Of a stretch of DNA of 64,000 nucleotides, positions 49,801 to 64,000 are shown piece after piece (position 1 is the first letter of the stretch; each line of letters begins with the position of its first letter). Origin of the DNA: Otis tarda (taxonomy: Eukaryota > Chordata > Aves > Otidiformes > Otididae); the NCBI GenBank assembly GCA_026413225.1, contig CM048552.1, forward strand, positions 143,543,053 to 143,607,052, given 5' to 3'. Made by a program: the position numbers and the translations under genes. The notes under the pieces are model-generated. The model was given only the letters and a program-made list of their open reading frames with translations, searched no databases and had not been told where the DNA came from.

Positions 49801-52800
49801 TAGCCTATCTGCCATATAGGAGGCTGCAGCAGCATCTGTGGTCTCTTACAAGCAGAAAGGAGCCCTTGGGGTATAGCAGCTCTCTTCCAGGGCAGAACAA
49901 CAGGCTGCAAATCAGCACCGTGCAGTGCAGTCCTGAGTGGAAAAGGGAGGGCACGTTAGGTTTCCTTTGTTAAAGGGTCCACGGTTCATGCAACAGAGCT
50001 TGTTAATGATGTGCAATTCTTAAAGTCTGGTCTAAATGAGTAATAGAGGCTTGCTGATACTTTTGCCCATGGCAAACACATTCTCTGCTAAATAACAGTT
50101 GCCACATATAATTCTGGAGTTTCGGAGAACTTCAGCATCCTTCCTGAAGAGATGGTGCAAGACTGATGTTAGGTTACTGATACAGAAAGCAAGGCAGGTG
50201 AACTGCAGACAGATCATACCATTTCAGCTCTCTGCGAAGAAAACAGATCACTTCAGAGAGAATCTGTCCTTCGTGCAGCAGGCAGAAGCTAGACAGCTAG
50301 TTCTGATGTATGTTCATGATCACACTGTGGAGAACCCACATTAAACATTGTGCTGTACAGAAACCAATTCTAGATTCCCAGTGACTAGGGAACACTGGAA
50401 AAAGCACAGATTTTCCAATTAATCTTATAGCAGATGATGCAGTTCACCTACATTAGTTGCAAACTCCAATCCAGGGCATACTCTTCTATGCTGATTTCCA
50501 GAAGTTGAACACACTATCTTCATGTGATGAGTACAATATATGTATGCCCCGCTCTTTGTCTTCATATATTAGAAGGGTGGTGAAAGCCTAGCACACACTA
50601 ATATTTTAGCATGAACCTTTAGAACAAGTCTTCCAATGAATGTATGGTCATCACAATCATCTTTAAAAAAAAAAAAAAGGCTCTATCACAATCTTGCATG
50701 TGAAGAATTTGCCTGGCTTTCCCATATCTTGGCTTAACCACATTAATCTTCTGCTTGAGCTAAAGGGAATTCTGGACCATGTTTCAGACTTATACATGTG
50801 GTCAGTATGTTATTGTAAGCTTTGATCTACATCAGTTCACAAGCTGCATACCAAAGTAGCATGTAATAATCATGGAATCACCTATGGCGGTAGTCTCTTC
50901 CCATTAAGCTGCTTAGCTGCTGAATTCAGTGAATGGAGACCAAGTTTTAGGGTGCACCTTGGAGACTTGGACAATTCAAATTCTCTCAAGTGAAGAACAT
51001 TGGAGGCACTTCTCCTACGAATCAAGTAAACTCTCTCATAAGATTTGCTGGGTAGTTCCAACAATATATATTATGGGTTTTCAACTACGTTGTTTTTCAG
51101 AAAATCATCGTTTCTAGCAGACACCTTAGGGAATATAGCAGCCAGCTGCTTGCTCAGAGATCAGTCTTTGTAAGATTGAGTGTATTCTGTACTCCAGAGC
51201 CTAAGTCTCATTGTAAAGTTTATTTTATATGGATGCTTTTGAATGAGATTTCAAGGCAATATTGCTGGAAGATTGTACATCCATTGCAATATATCTGAAT
51301 TGGATTTTTTTTTGTCATCAAACTAAACAATAGGGTACCAATTTCATCATAAGAATGGCCCATATTTAACTGCTTTCCTCTTGAAGCTTCACTTTCAGCT
51401 GACCATGCATTTACAAACTGTAAGCCATTGAGCTTCTGGGAGCCAGTTATGCAATTCTAGGTGTTTACAATATGCCACCGTCCTAGTAGTATGTTTTATC
51501 TACTAAATATGAGCCTTCTCAGTAGCAAAGCTGCTTCTCTGACTTCACTCACCACAGCTCCTGAGGGCACACAGAAGCAGCCTGTCTGCTCTGGGAGAAC
51601 TGTACTGAGAAGCTGGGGTTCCCAGCTAATGATCTTAAACAGGGTCCTAGCAGGAGAAATGGTGATGGCCTGATGCAAGGGTGATGGACTGATCCAAATA
51701 ATTTCTAGGGAGAGTCTACCAGACAGTGCATGGAAAAAAAGGCTTTCCATGAAGTTCCTCTGCTCCAAACCAGAGCAACTGCAGAGCCAGAGACTTAAAA
51801 ATTTAATATTTTATTTTAAAACTGAGTTTAATATTTTAAACAGAGCTGGTTTGAGAGTTGTAATGAAAGGCAGCTGTGGTAGTTACTTATCTAAGCTGGA
51901 AGGAAATCAGTTGGCACAAAGTTAGTTTTGCTGTGTTCGGCAGATGTTCAGTGTTGTCACACAATCATTGCACGTGCTGATCTGCACCTTTTAATAAGAC
52001 AAGGCTATATTTATATTAAGCATAACATTAAGATCTTAGGCAATGTCAGAAAGGCATTGTCACCTTCTAGGGAAATTCATTCATCTTCTATAAATCCTGG
52101 CAATGTCTACACTTAAAAATAATTTTTCTTCGTAGTCAAGGTGTCTATTATATGATAGAACAATATTAATAACCTGCTGTATGTCATGGATCCTCACATA
52201 AAGTGAATTTTAGTGATGACTAAAATGCTTGGGTTAAATTTGTTCTGAGTTCATTGAAAGCAGCCAACAGGAAAGATAAGCTAGGTGAAATTGGAAGTCT
52301 CCTTAGCAGATGAGGTACCAGGGATGCAGGAGGATTATTCGACTGAATTACTGAGCTGCTTCTTATTTTAGCTACTCCACTTCTGCATTTGGAGTCTCTT
52401 TGACATATTTATGTCTCAAAGATTTCTTTGATAGTGTTTGCTCCTCAAGTGCTTACTCTAAAGGGGTCAGTCCCTACTGCTAGTTGGCACAGTGTTATCT
52501 TCATCCTGCATATATGAAGACCATGATTACTGGTACTGTGACAACAATTCATTTGTGCACAAAAGGTATTAGACTGTCAGAAAGGGATCTGAGAACAAGA
52601 ATACCTATGCTTAGGTGTCACTAACTTTGAAGTGCCTAAAACCATTTACTGGCTATATGAGATGTCCACCAACCTTCAGGGCAAGTCTTCCAGTATACAG
52701 ACTGCAGAGGTATTTAATATACATCATACTATCTCTAGCTTTAATGATAAAAAGTATTTTAATGCTGATTTTCATGATAACCATTGCTGACATGAGATCT

Positions 52801-54777
52801 TGTGGTTGAGAGTCATGGATGACTGTAACAAGTGATAGTTTCTCAGGTCTAATGATCTAATCTTAAACTCAATGAAACGATGAAGTTCCTTTGTCAAATA
52901 AATGTGACTTAAAAAAGAAGAAACAGAACAAACCAACACTTTTAAAAATGAACCTGTGAACAAAAGAGTATTTTTAAATCTTTTGTCCCAGGACATATTT
53001 CCTTCAAATGAGACTGACTGCATAATAGCACTGTGAAAGGCAGATAATTGCTACTTCAGCAATAGAACAACAGGAAGGTCTGAAGCTCCTTCCTCTCTCT
53101 GATTTAACCGGTAGCTGAAACAGAATAATCCTCTACCTTAATGTTTCTTTTGGACTCTGTTTGGCTGACTTTAGTTTTGCCAACCCCCAAAATTAATATT
53201 TGGGAATCTTCCATCTTTTGGTCCTTAAATAAATCATTGGTTTGTCTGTTTATTTGACTTGTTGGGGTTTTTTTTTTTGTTGGTGGTGTTGTTTTTTTCC
53301 CCCTTTTAACAACTTCTGCCCCACTCTGAGCTCAAGGACAATGATGGGTGCAGCAATACCTGCCAGGTTAGAGCAGGGAAAGCTTTCAACCACTGTTGTG
53401 AAAGTTCCCTCTCCTCAAAAAGAAAAAAATCAGCTGGCTTTTGAGGTGGGAATTAGTCACATGCATAGGGAGAAAGAAAGATGCCAGCTGCAGTATCAAG
53501 TAGGAAAACAGAAATCTTAACTCAGGAACTAGAAGTACATCTCACAAATACTGCACCACACCCAGGACTACTGCCTGGCTTAGGAGGAAGACACATTTTG
53601 GGCTGTGCCAGCCTCTTGGTTCTTTCTGCAGGTTCCTATACCCATGCCAATTCTTCCTGCTGTGGGAATGGCTGGGGAGTGCTGCACATATAAGCTATCC
53701 TGCACAAGTCAAGGGCAGCCACCAAGCATTAGCACATTTTTCCACCTCCCTTTGCAATGAGAGTGTGGCCGTGTGGTTGCTGACAATATAGCATGATGTA
53801 GGGCCTGGGCACCTATTTAGTGCCACAAACTTTTGTCAAATGATCTAAATAATGAGAAAAACAGTAGCAGCAGAAGCAAAACCATGGCTTGCCTTGCTAC
53901 AGCCATGCAGTAGCTTGAGGAAATGACCACCATGCTGAGATGCTGAGACAAAGTGGATGGAAATTTTTTTTTTCTATCAAGAAAACAGCCCACTATTTGC
54001 AGTGGTGCTTAAAGCAAATATATGCAAACACTTGCTTATCTGAACTGTGAAATGAATGCATTGCAGTTAGCCTTTGAGAATCAGTACTGAGCTCTTCTCA
54101 GTATTTGAGATTAAGCTCATGGATCTACTAACACCAGCGTGCTGAGCAGGAAGAGGCACACCTAAATACCACCTGAGTGTCTGGGCTGTGAGCCTTCTTT
54201 TCCACTGGTTCACTAAATTTTGGGCATCTTTTCCCATGCACAGAGGATGGCAAGCAGGAATACACAGGTTTTTGAGTATACAGCAATTATCCATCAGTGG
54301 AAGCAGACAGAAGACAGCGAGGTCTAACAAGCTGGGCATGCAAGCACTGCTACTTTCAGTACCCCTGGGCAGGGCAACATGTTCTCCTTGGCCACACAGT
54401 TGTCAGTCATGTGAGAAAATACCAGTCTTTATTATTCCTTGGAGCAAGTGAATCCCCTGTCTTGCTGAGCTGCTGTCTTCTAATTACCTTCTCTTTATTT
54501 TTTCTTCAGTTTTATAACACTCACATTAGTGGTTTTCTCTTGAGGCCTTGAGTTAATAACTAATATGAGTCAACAATTTCACTTTTTATTTTTTTTCTTT
54601 TTGTGGGGGTGAGTGCTTTTTTTTAATCTTGCTTGGTTCTCTTGCTGCTCAACCACAATTTTCTTCAGTAAAGCCATATATCTTAAGTAATTAATTGGAC
54701 CCTGGGCTGGAGGGTTTATGATCTTTGGAGAGGACATGGAATTTTAGCACAGCGGTTTTCAAACTGAAAATGACTGG

Positions 54778-54836
54778 GGAATACATCTCCTAGTGAGGGA
54801 AGGTGGCCTAGGAATACATCTCCTAGTGAGGGAAGG
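54778..54836. repeat. 26-bp direct repeat, 33-bp period
   Basis: GGAATACATCTCCTAGTGAG plus GGAAGG occurs identically at 54778-54803 and 54811-54836, separated by 7 bp. Perfect identity suggests a recent local duplication. Confidence 0.9.
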
Positions 54837-57800
54837 AGCTGCTGACAGATGAGTAGGGGAGGGAGGAAGGCAAGAAGATGGCCTGGGAACAGAGCCAGGA
54901 GGTGAAAAAGTGCTTCAAAGGTTCCCTCTAGGTGAGGAGACAGGCAGCACCAAGAAACGTGGCTGAGGCAATCTGTGGATTTTGAAAGCTGTTGGGAAAA
55001 GCCTTCTTCTCCTATTGCCTCTGGTTCTGGTGTCCCTGTTGAGGGGCACTGGTTTGGCTCTATGGCCTGCAGCAGTCACAGACCTCTGCTTTCTTTCTCA
55101 GCCTGCTGTCAAGAGCTTCTTCACAGAGCTCCTCCTGCTCCCTCTGCCCTCTCCTCACCACGTCCCTGCCTGCACTCCAGCCACCACTCCCCCTGCCCCC
55201 ATCCAAAGGAAAAGCAACTCTTACGTGGGAAGAGCACCCAAAATCCAGAATGTACTTATGGTGAGGAGGATATAGAAAAGCAATCTAATAACTGCTGGCT
55301 TGGTGCATCTTCTCCCACACAGCCAAGGAGGAAGTGGAACTTTTTTTGCATCCCAAAATAGCATGACAACATTCAAATGCCCAAACGGCACTTTGTGCAT
55401 ATATGACAGGGGTTTCTCCTTTGTCACAGGAAATATCTCTGTAGAGGCCAAGTCATGCTAGTACCTGGCTGGCTCCCACGGGCAGACCTGGAGAACCTGT
55501 GGGGACAGAACCTCAATTGGAAGAAATTTGCTGATAGCATCCATCCATCTTCTCTGGCCCTTCCAGGCAGTTGTCCAGCCTGTCAGCCCTGCCTACCAGT
55601 GACTTAGGTGTAAGTATTTCAGGGCATTGCTGTTGGTAAGTTCCCAACGTCCTTTAGGGTGGTGCTCAGAGGAGCTCCTTCCATCAGAGGGAGCCTTAGG
55701 TCTGTCTCCTGACATCACATGATGTATCTTTCATGGATCACATGTGATGTGATACATCACAACCTGTATCATTCACACAAAACCTAAAAGCCAGGAAAAC
55801 TCTCATTGTGCCTGCTGGTTTTTCCTTGTTACTGGAGTGTTGATTGAGTCCCTCTCTGTCTCTGGAGTTCTGTCTCTGCTGTTTTTTCAGCAGGTTTTTG
55901 TTCTTGGATTTTATAAAAAAATTAAACTCTTTTCCTGTTGTACTCCACTAGATGTTTTCTGGTTGCTTACCTATGTTCCAATGACTAATGCTTTTGAAGG
56001 GCTAAACCTCTGTGTTTTCTATCTCCTTTTTAGTCGGATAATTAAACATTACTGCTATAGCTGTCCTACACTGAGATGAAGAATAGGAGAAATGGGAAAT
56101 CGAGATAGTTTCTTGAACTTAAATGCAATGGTAATAATTAACTTTGACCCTTTGCCTATATGCTAGAATTAAATTAACAAAGTCCCTGCTGTGAAACTGT
56201 TTTTCTTCAGTATATCCTGATGGAGAGGACTGTAATTTTCTTCAAAAATCAAATATCATGTGGCACAGCTGGACTGTATTGCTGTCAGGGCTATGAGAGC
56301 CCCTGCAGGTGTGACTTGCTCTGACCAGCCTCAGCTGGGACCCCCACCCACGCTCTTTGCCCATTGATGCAGGACCTCCACTGAAACTCAGGCCTGGGTG
56401 TAAGCTACGCTATAGCAGTGTGTGCCCCCAGCCACATCCCTGACATGCCTGAACTGTTGTTTGCACCTCCAAGACTCACCTCAGGCCTGACTTGTCACCT
56501 TCCCTTTGCCTGTCACCGCCCTGCCTTGCTCATCCACCTCAGGAACCATGCCCTGTTGGTGAAGGCACTGTCTGCGCTGTGGTCACCCTCATCTCCTGGC
56601 TTGCCTTCCCTTCCAGAGCAGCTCTGCTCCCTAGCAGTTAGCTCAGGGCCTCCAGAGCCTGGAGCTGAGTACCACAGAGCCTGTCACCCAGGCTGAGCCA
56701 GGGTCTGTTCCCAACATCTTGCCCTCCCAGGCTGAACACAATGTCTTGCCCCTGAGGTTCCCTCCTTCTGCTCCTGGCTGACCTCCAAAGCCTGCGGGAA
56801 GCTGCAGTCAGCATGCAGAGGCAGAAAGCAGCCCATCAGGCTTCTTTCACACCCCCTGTGCCCAGAGCAATCTCTGTTCCCTAGCTCCTTGAACCATTCA
56901 GCTGGAATTGGGCAAGGTGTAGTGGTCCTGACCGGCAGACTGAGGAGTTAGTGATCCATGCAACAGCCCAGGTCTGTGCTTTGCTGCACATACAGGCTGG
57001 CCTTCAGGCTTGTGCCATGTTGCACACAGCCCTTGCCTGCAGGACCACCTCGGCCAGCCCACTGCAACAGCTCTCACCCAGTACCGGTGGTTACACCACC
57101 TGTATGTTCTTGCCCTTATCTAACAGTGCAGCAAGAAGTTCTCATGTAAGCATCCTTTCTGTTTGACAGCAGAAATGATGTATAGAGTTGTTTCCTTGTA
57201 AGAAAATCCCATAATAGCTTGAATGATCAAAATGACATAACCTTTTCCACAGATGAGGTCTGCACGGTGTGCTGCACATGGATTGGAGGCCCATTTGATG
57301 CTGCATGACTCAAGATTCCCAGCATCTAAAGGGATGTAAGAATCATCTGCACTATTCTATCTTTCTTTATAGTGTTAGATTTAATAAATAGGATTTTATA
57401 TGACACTTTACGGAGTCTGAGTGACTTTCTTACTGGGATCATCATGGACTGGCGTTGCCTGGTGCAAAACATAAGGATACAGGAGTTTATTTATTAGTCA
57501 GATGAAGATAATCTTCGCTGCCTACTCAGGGACTTACTCAACAGATACCAGCTGCTCAGCAGTGGCAATCGGTGCACCAGAGACGAGTGTACCTGGACCC
57601 TTGGAGGAGCCCTGCCATGTCCTCTCTTACCATCCCCAGAGGAGGAGCCCATGGAGGTGGGTGTCACGCAGCCTCACTCCTCATCCCAGAGGCAGGATGC
57701 AGCTAGAAAGAAGGAGTGAAAAGGGCCACTCTGCTAGTAGAAACTCTACTGCCCCATTGCCCATACGACTGCCCCATTGACACAATGTAAGGAAAGGAGG

Positions 57801-60800
57801 TGCCCTGTAGGCACATCTATGCCTTGTAACTCCAAATTAGTGGAGTGGCGCAAGGACAACCTGGCATGTGGGTTCATCTGCCCCCCTGCCTCTCTTGTTG
57901 GGACCTCTATGCTATTCTTGTCGAGAAGGATGAGGTCTCCGTCCCTGTGTAGATTGCTGGTTTATAGTATCAGACTAAATTAAATAGCTGTGGAAGTTAA
58001 ACGATTTGTGGATAGTTTCGAAGGTATCAGCCTTTAAAAGTTTGGGGAGAAAACATAACATTATATTGAATTTCTAGTTTGAGCAGCCTGACTAAGAGGC
58101 AAACCTTCCTCATAAAAGCCTTTTATTTCATTAAAAGTTCATCTTATTTGAAAGGTGCTGCCTTAGTATCTGTTTTTCAGCATCTAAGCACACTATGAAG
58201 TGACAAGGAGATGGGTCTGAGCTGCAGTGTCAGTGTAGGGAGGAGGGAGAGGCTTATCGCTCACTAAGTTTCAATGGAATATAAACATGGAAGATTAAAG
58301 GGCAGTGAAAAAGCTGATGGCTGGCTTGTCAATTTTAAGGAAAGGAAAGTATTGTCAGCAAGAAAAAGGTGTTTAGATTGGCAACTGCAAAAGAAGCAAG
58401 ACTCAAAACCAGGAAGAAAATGTGTAGGTCAGCAATGGTGATGAGAGGATGTGACTCTGAGATTAAAAACTGTGTGCCACCCAGGGATTGCAGAATTTGG
58501 CCTCAAGAGAAAGGATATCACAGGGAAAGGCTGGCTGTGGTAACTAACAGGGTGGAGGAAATTTTTATTTTTTTAATTAAAGTTTTTGCCAGGTACAAAA
58601 TTGGCACAACAAAATGTCACCCAATTACCACATACACACAAAATTTATTGGTACTGAGCAATTTCATTTTTAAAGGTCATGGCACTCCAATTCTCTTATT
58701 CTGCATTTCAGTTAGCTAATAGACAGTGTCTCCTTTATTACCTTTTCTTTAAAGTAAGGGAGGTAAGCATGTGCTTTAGAATATGCTAGTTTAGATGTTA
58801 ATGTCTAAAATAGACTGAGGAACTAAACAGATATGAAATGACAGCATAGAAAATCCTAGTATGTGCACTTTCTAAGTAAACCATCACTTCAGCAAGATTA
58901 AAACACCAACTAACTTCAGATTCAGCTGTTTCTGGATGCTGATCTGTGCCTGTGACTTCAAGACATCTAAACTTACCTTCAGCTTAGCTGGGTATGTGTT
59001 TAATAGCTGGTTGAACTGGGATCACTCTGCCTTGCCTCATTTCTGCGCTGTATCTTTCTCCAACAGTGTTGACATGCTTGGGAAGAGTGGAGTAAAACAT
59101 TGTTGCTATTGTAAATCTGTCCCCTTTGAAAGAGAGATTTGAGTTTTTGTCTGATACTTCCCTCATGAAAAAGTGATTAATGAAATAGAAGGGTAAATTT
59201 TGTGCAATGCTTTCTCTTTTCATCATCCCTTACTTTTGTTGCTCACTGTGCAAGTTCCTCCCACGACGTGGAGCTCTCTCACCAGGGAAATGGGAGGATG
59301 GGCTCCTAAATCCTGAACTTGCACTGAAGAGCAGCACTATGATAAATTCTTGGGCAGTGGGCCATAATTTTGAAGGGGAGGATAGTTATTAAAGAGGAGA
59401 GCGTCAGTGCTATATTTAACACCTTGTTCTAATGCCTTAAATGATTTTTTGTTCACTTAGTGAGGGAAATCTAATGTTTAATATAAGCAATCAGCTGCAA
59501 ACCATCAGGTGAATACTTCCAGCTCTCAAGTTAGCTGCAGTCCTTTGTTCCCAGGGCCCCCTTCCCTTTCTTGCCCAGCGCAGAACTGGATTTTTAATAA
59601 ATTATGGCTCACTCAAGCAGCTCAAAGACACAGGCAGCTCTTGCAAAACATGCAAAAAATAGGATCTTAAGTGCATATCTGAAAGGACACTTTATGTTTC
59701 TTTCATAGAGATAACTCATTTAAAATTCTTCAGTGCTAAGGCAAGAGCTGACCCCAAACCCTGACAAATCTCATTTGTGAGCCATTTCAGAATAGCTTAT
59801 TTAGGCTAGTGGCTGTCTCTGTATCCATGGTCTACTGTACTGTATAGATTGATTACACTAGCGTGTAGGTTTCCTTTTCTCCTTTATCATAAAGGAGGGT
59901 AAAGGTGTCTGAAAGATTTTGGCTTTCGTGCAAGTCTTGATATATTTTAAAGATGTCCTACATAGCTACAAAAATGGAGAACGCCAGTATGAGTATGAAG
60001 TAGTATGCCTCTGACAGAATTATTTTTAACTTGCCTATGCTTCAATGTGGGAATATTGTATGTTGTGTACCTATGGAAAAGTCAGTGGGCAGCAGGGAGA
60101 AAAGTTGCCTGTTTACCTCCTCCTCAGCTGCTGAGCTTTGGTCGTGCTGGTCCTTGTGGCAGGGAGCCAGGACGGGACCATGGCTCCTGTGGAAGGACCA
60201 GCAGAAGAGGCTTCCTGGCGAAGTGGAGATGAAAGGAGTCAGCAAGAGGGGAGCAAGTATGAAGAGGGGAGACAACCTCTGGTCAAAACAGGGAGCCTGT
60301 CTCTGCAGAAGGCAGGCCCACAACCATGCTTCAGAGGTCATGTAAAAGAGTTTTCATATACTCTTCTCTGGGTCCCCCTGCGCTTGGTTAGTGCAAAAAC
60401 TGACTGTGAAGTGCTTTTAGACTTTAGAGAAATGGGAGGGGAAGGCATCATTCAAAAGTCACATTTTCAAGTCTTTTCACTATGGCTCACACAGCAGATC
60501 TGAGCCTTCCTACTTACAGTTGTCTTGCTCCACTACAACACACAAGATTCCCACAGAAGCCCTTTGGCATCTTTACTTCAGGAGAAAGGGAGGAAGGAGG
60601 GAAATCCAGAGCTGCTGTTGTTTGACTCATAGTCCTCTGAGCCATGGAGAAAGGTTGGGCCTCCAGATGGACAGTGCGTGGTCCTACAGCCATGACATGC
60701 AACTGCTCCTAATCCTGTGAATCTCCATATCAAAACACAATGCTACTTGTGCCTACCCTTTTATTTTAACGGGTGCCATTTATATTAAGATTGTGCTGTC

Positions 60801-63631
60801 TACAGTTTGTTATTTACATTGCATGCACGTTAAGGCCATCATAAGTTAGTTATTTTAACTACCTTATTAGTGCTTACATCAATAAAACTTATTCAAAAGA
60901 TTTCTTATTCACTGGGAATTGTAACTGGTGAAATTATACTTTTGCAAACACTGTTGAAGTTCAGATGGGCCATAAACCCTCAGATGTATCTGTGAGAAGG
61001 GAAAAGTCTGGAGGAGAACACAGGACGTACTTGTTCCTCTACTAAAAGAGCTTCAGGGTTTTACAGTGCCTGCTGCCTCCTGGGGCTTTTTCTGTGTTTC
61101 TAGGAGCAGCTGGGTAGGCTGTCGCTCTTAACTGGTACTTTTGTGAGTAATATTCATGAAAACAGAGAGGAGTGTTCCTAATTCCACCACTCACTATGTG
61201 TAAGTGCTCACTAATGTGCAAGGTGCTTATGGTCTAGACTGTGCTAAAAAAATAACCAGCTACGCAATCTTTTATACAATTGCTAAGCTGTGTGCTAGGT
61301 AAACACTTTTCACTTTCTTGTAACTTTGAAAGGGTGCACTTCAGCTCAAACTTCTCATTTTCGGTCTCAACCAAAGGCCTGAGTTAGAGGTAAAGTTAAA
61401 GGGTCACATTTTTTGATATGGATTCCTGCACTGAGAATTTAATCATATGCAATATTACTGTGATGCCATTTCTGCATTAAAGAAAACTTAACAGAAGATG
61501 TCTATTGTTACAGAGTTAAGGCTTAAAAATATTAATGCATCAGACACTGAGACAGAAGCAAATACATATGCTTCCTTCTAGTATTAACTTATGTGAAAAT
61601 ATATGTGTAGCCTGTTATTCCTAAAGCCTAAGGGGAAAAATATTTGAGGAAAGGAAGCATCAAATGGGTATTCCCACTTGTCCAGGTTCTCTTCAGGCCC
61701 TTCCCTGAAGCCCAGAACACAGGTAGCAGGAAGGAGACTGGAGGCCAGAGGCAGGCAGGGTTAGATGTTACTTAAGCATCCCCTCACTGCTCAAGAATTC
61801 TGTGCTGCCAGTAAATGCTGAAGTTGAATTCTTTTCTGGAGCACCCGCTTGCCTGTTGAGGAGCAGGATTTGCAGGAGGTTTGCTTTTAGTAAACGAGCG
61901 GATGCTGCTGAGGAAAGCGGACGTGCTTTTGAGCAGCTAGGTCTATCTATAGCAGAAGCTAAAAACAGCACAGCATGGGGGGGTAGCACTACGTGTGGGA
62001 GCTGTGCTGCCTAAAAGGGCAGCCGTTTATGGCTCTTGCTGCTTCTCACTGGAAGGCAATGGTCAGCACGTGTCTCTAACAGCCCTGGTTTCCTCAGGAT
62101 CCCCAGGAGAAACAAAGTTTCAAGACAATCCCTGTTAACACAGGCAGGAGTCCTTTCCCTGGTCCTCACAAATCGTCTTTTCCCCCCAACATGCAGTTTC
62201 TGTGAAATTATTTTATGAGTAGGTGACTTGGAAATGAGACCTAGCTGGCCCTGAGGCATGAAGTAAAAAAGCAGAAGTGCTTGTTCCACTTGTATAATTC
62301 CCTTTTTCTTTTTTTTTTTCCCCCTCAAATTCCAAGTACAAACAGAAGTTGATTTTTTTTTTTTTTTTTTTTTTTGCTAGAATAATTTTCTTCTTGTTTG
62401 GACTGGAAAAGGAGTTGATTGTCTCTGAAAGCACAGAGGTAAAAATGAACTCATCCAACAATTTTAGTAAGACTTATGCTGACAAAGACACTGAATCATT
62501 TGTTTTCCTGCTCACAGTGGTAGCCTACATATAAATCAATAATTATATTTCTTGGCTCAATCTCCAGTGTGATGAAGTAGGAGCAGTATCTGATGCTGCT
62601 GAAAATGCGCTGCATTACAGCAACAGCTGTGAAGTCAAGGAGAATGAACTGTGAAGAAGAGGTCCTCAGAGCGGCAGCTGGGCTGGGATAATTTTGACAG
62701 TATTTAAGAATACTTCATCTACTACAAAATACGGTTTTAGGCTGAGGCTAGCAAACATTAGGACAATGTTCAATGTGAATTTTGCAATTATAAATGGCTG
62801 TTCTTTTTTGATTACCTCTTAAAGGCTGTTGCAGGAATAGCTGCAGTAAAGAGACCAGGAAAAGATGAACATTAACTAGATTTAAACTCAGAGAGCATGG
62901 AGCTCTCAAAACATTCCCAAATAAATACTTCTGAAAAGCACGATAGAGAAATAAAAGCAGGAGGACAAGATAGAATATTATTTCAATTCATTTCCTTAGA
63001 GAGACAGCTGATACTGGCATTGGTCCAGCAATGTAGTTTAAAGAGGCTGAAAGAAATATTAAGAAATAAATAAGTCTGAAGCATAAATGCGTGGGTGTTT
63101 TGATAAAGTGGAAGGGATTCTGGAAGGATGATGGGCGGGGAAAACATGCTGAGCTTCTGACATTACGAAGAAAAATTTAAACCAATTTTTCATTGTGATT
63201 AAGAGTACAAATCTAAGTCATATTGGGCAACAGGTGTGGATAACTCTATTAGCCTTGTCTCTATTCAGCAGGTAAGGTACTTTCCTGGTATGCTGTGGAT
63301 GAGGGGCTAGTGCAGCAGCATCACTTCCATCTTCTCTGTCACGAAGAAGAAAAAACTCTTATGAGTGACCCACAGATCTCTTCACCATACTACACAAGCC
63401 ATTTATGCTTGTTCATAATGTTTGTAGAAGAAGGGACACATTCTTTGGCAGTCTCCTACCTATAGCTTTTGAAGACTCTGCGCCCAAGCCTTATGGTGTC
63501 AGTCTGTTAGTGGTGCAGACACAAGGTGTATAAGGATTTTCTGAAGTCACTGTCTTACAGGCTTTGTATGTTCAGTACTTTGGGGCTGAAGACTTATACT
63601 CCAGTTCTTCTACTATGTCCCTTCTCCTTGA

Positions 63632-63694
63632 ATGGGACTTGGACTAGATGACCTTTAAAGGTCCTTTCCATCCCTAACCATTCTATGATTCCAT
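63632..63694 (+). mobile_element. short CR1 LINE 3'-end remnant
   Basis: The + strand reads TGGGACTTGGACTAGATGAC then CTTTAAAGGTCCTTTCCATC and CCTAACCATTCTATGATTCC. This is the CR1 3' terminus with octamer tail in + orientation. Only about 63 bp remain. Confidence 0.8.
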
Positions 63695-64000
63695 ACTACA
63701 TAGAGCCTATCTGAGCAGTTCCAGCCAACAGCAGTGTGTGTCCCATCATGCTGCATGCCCTCTCTGGTGCTCCTCTGGCCTCATGGTATTATTAAAATCC
63801 CTGTTCTTCTCTTTCAGGAGTCAAAGGATGTGGAATTAGGCTGTTTTTGCAACCACCTTTCCGTGGACACTTTGGAATCAGCAGGTCTAAGTAACTTCCC
63901 ACAGAGATATTTGAGATGATCTCTGCATTGCTTATGCTAATATATCTGGGAATACTGTGGAAACTAAATTAAAATGGGAGGTTAATGTTGGTCCAGCCTT

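Larger units (their letters stand above)
46516..63631. other. gene-free region upstream of NIPA1
   Basis: About 17 kb in which I recognise no exon, RNA gene or intact transposon. It contains T-runs (about 48777-48797, 48950-48962, 62348-62375), a 10-bp tandem repeat at 46781-46810, a 33-bp-period duplication at 54778-54836 and a GC-richer C-biased stretch at about 56.28-57.14 kb. Reading frames are short and overlap in several phases without family resemblance. A lncRNA or distal enhancers cannot be excluded. Confidence 0.6.

Overview
The window looks like avian nuclear DNA. It carries spliced vertebrate genes with GT-AG introns, two CpG islands, and chicken-type CR1 LINE fragments, some ending in the ATTCTATG-like octamers typical of CR1. 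Introns are compact (mostly 0.4-4 kb). Bird is an inference; a turtle or crocodilian is less likely but not excluded. No bacterial, viral or CRISPR content was seen.

The three genes are the core of the block that in human lies at 15q11.2 (BP1-BP2), in the same order and orientation: CYFIP1 (+), NIPA2 (-), NIPA1 (-). (1) At 1-10.1 kb are the last six coding exons of CYFIP1, a subunit of the WAVE actin-regulatory complex. They encode a segment matching residues 971-1253 of the human protein; the rest of the gene lies to the left. (2) At 11.8-25.5 kb is NIPA2, complete. Five coding exons (12153-17208) give a 360-residue protein. A probable small non-coding exon and a CpG-island first exon lie upstream. 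(3) At about 29.95-46.0 kb is NIPA1, complete. Five coding exons (34743-45805) give 323 residues, with a probable 4.8-kb 3'UTR and a second CpG island. CYFIP1 and NIPA2 converge, with 2.27 kb between stop codons. NIPA2 and NIPA1 are head-to-tail paralogues with the same intron positions and phases, and their exons 3 and 4 have identical lengths (91 and 161 bp).

NIPA1 and NIPA2 are nine-pass Mg2+ transporters (SLC57 family) of endosomes and the plasma membrane. CYFIP1 links Rac1 to Arp2/3 actin assembly. Their proximity reflects conserved synteny, not a shared pathway.

The rest is intronic or intergenic. It holds four recognisable young or moderately old CR1 fragments plus one short remnant, one very degenerate ancient CR1/L3-like fragment, and small tandem repeats. 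A G-rich 18-bp minisatellite lies just upstream of NIPA1. From about 46.5 kb to 64 kb I recognise no gene. No wholly new biological system was found. The most unusual items are the NIPA1 5' region (no polyalanine tract, a long in-frame upstream open frame, a palindromic CRE and the minisatellite), small upstream ORFs in NIPA2, and an unidentified dispersed repeat pair.
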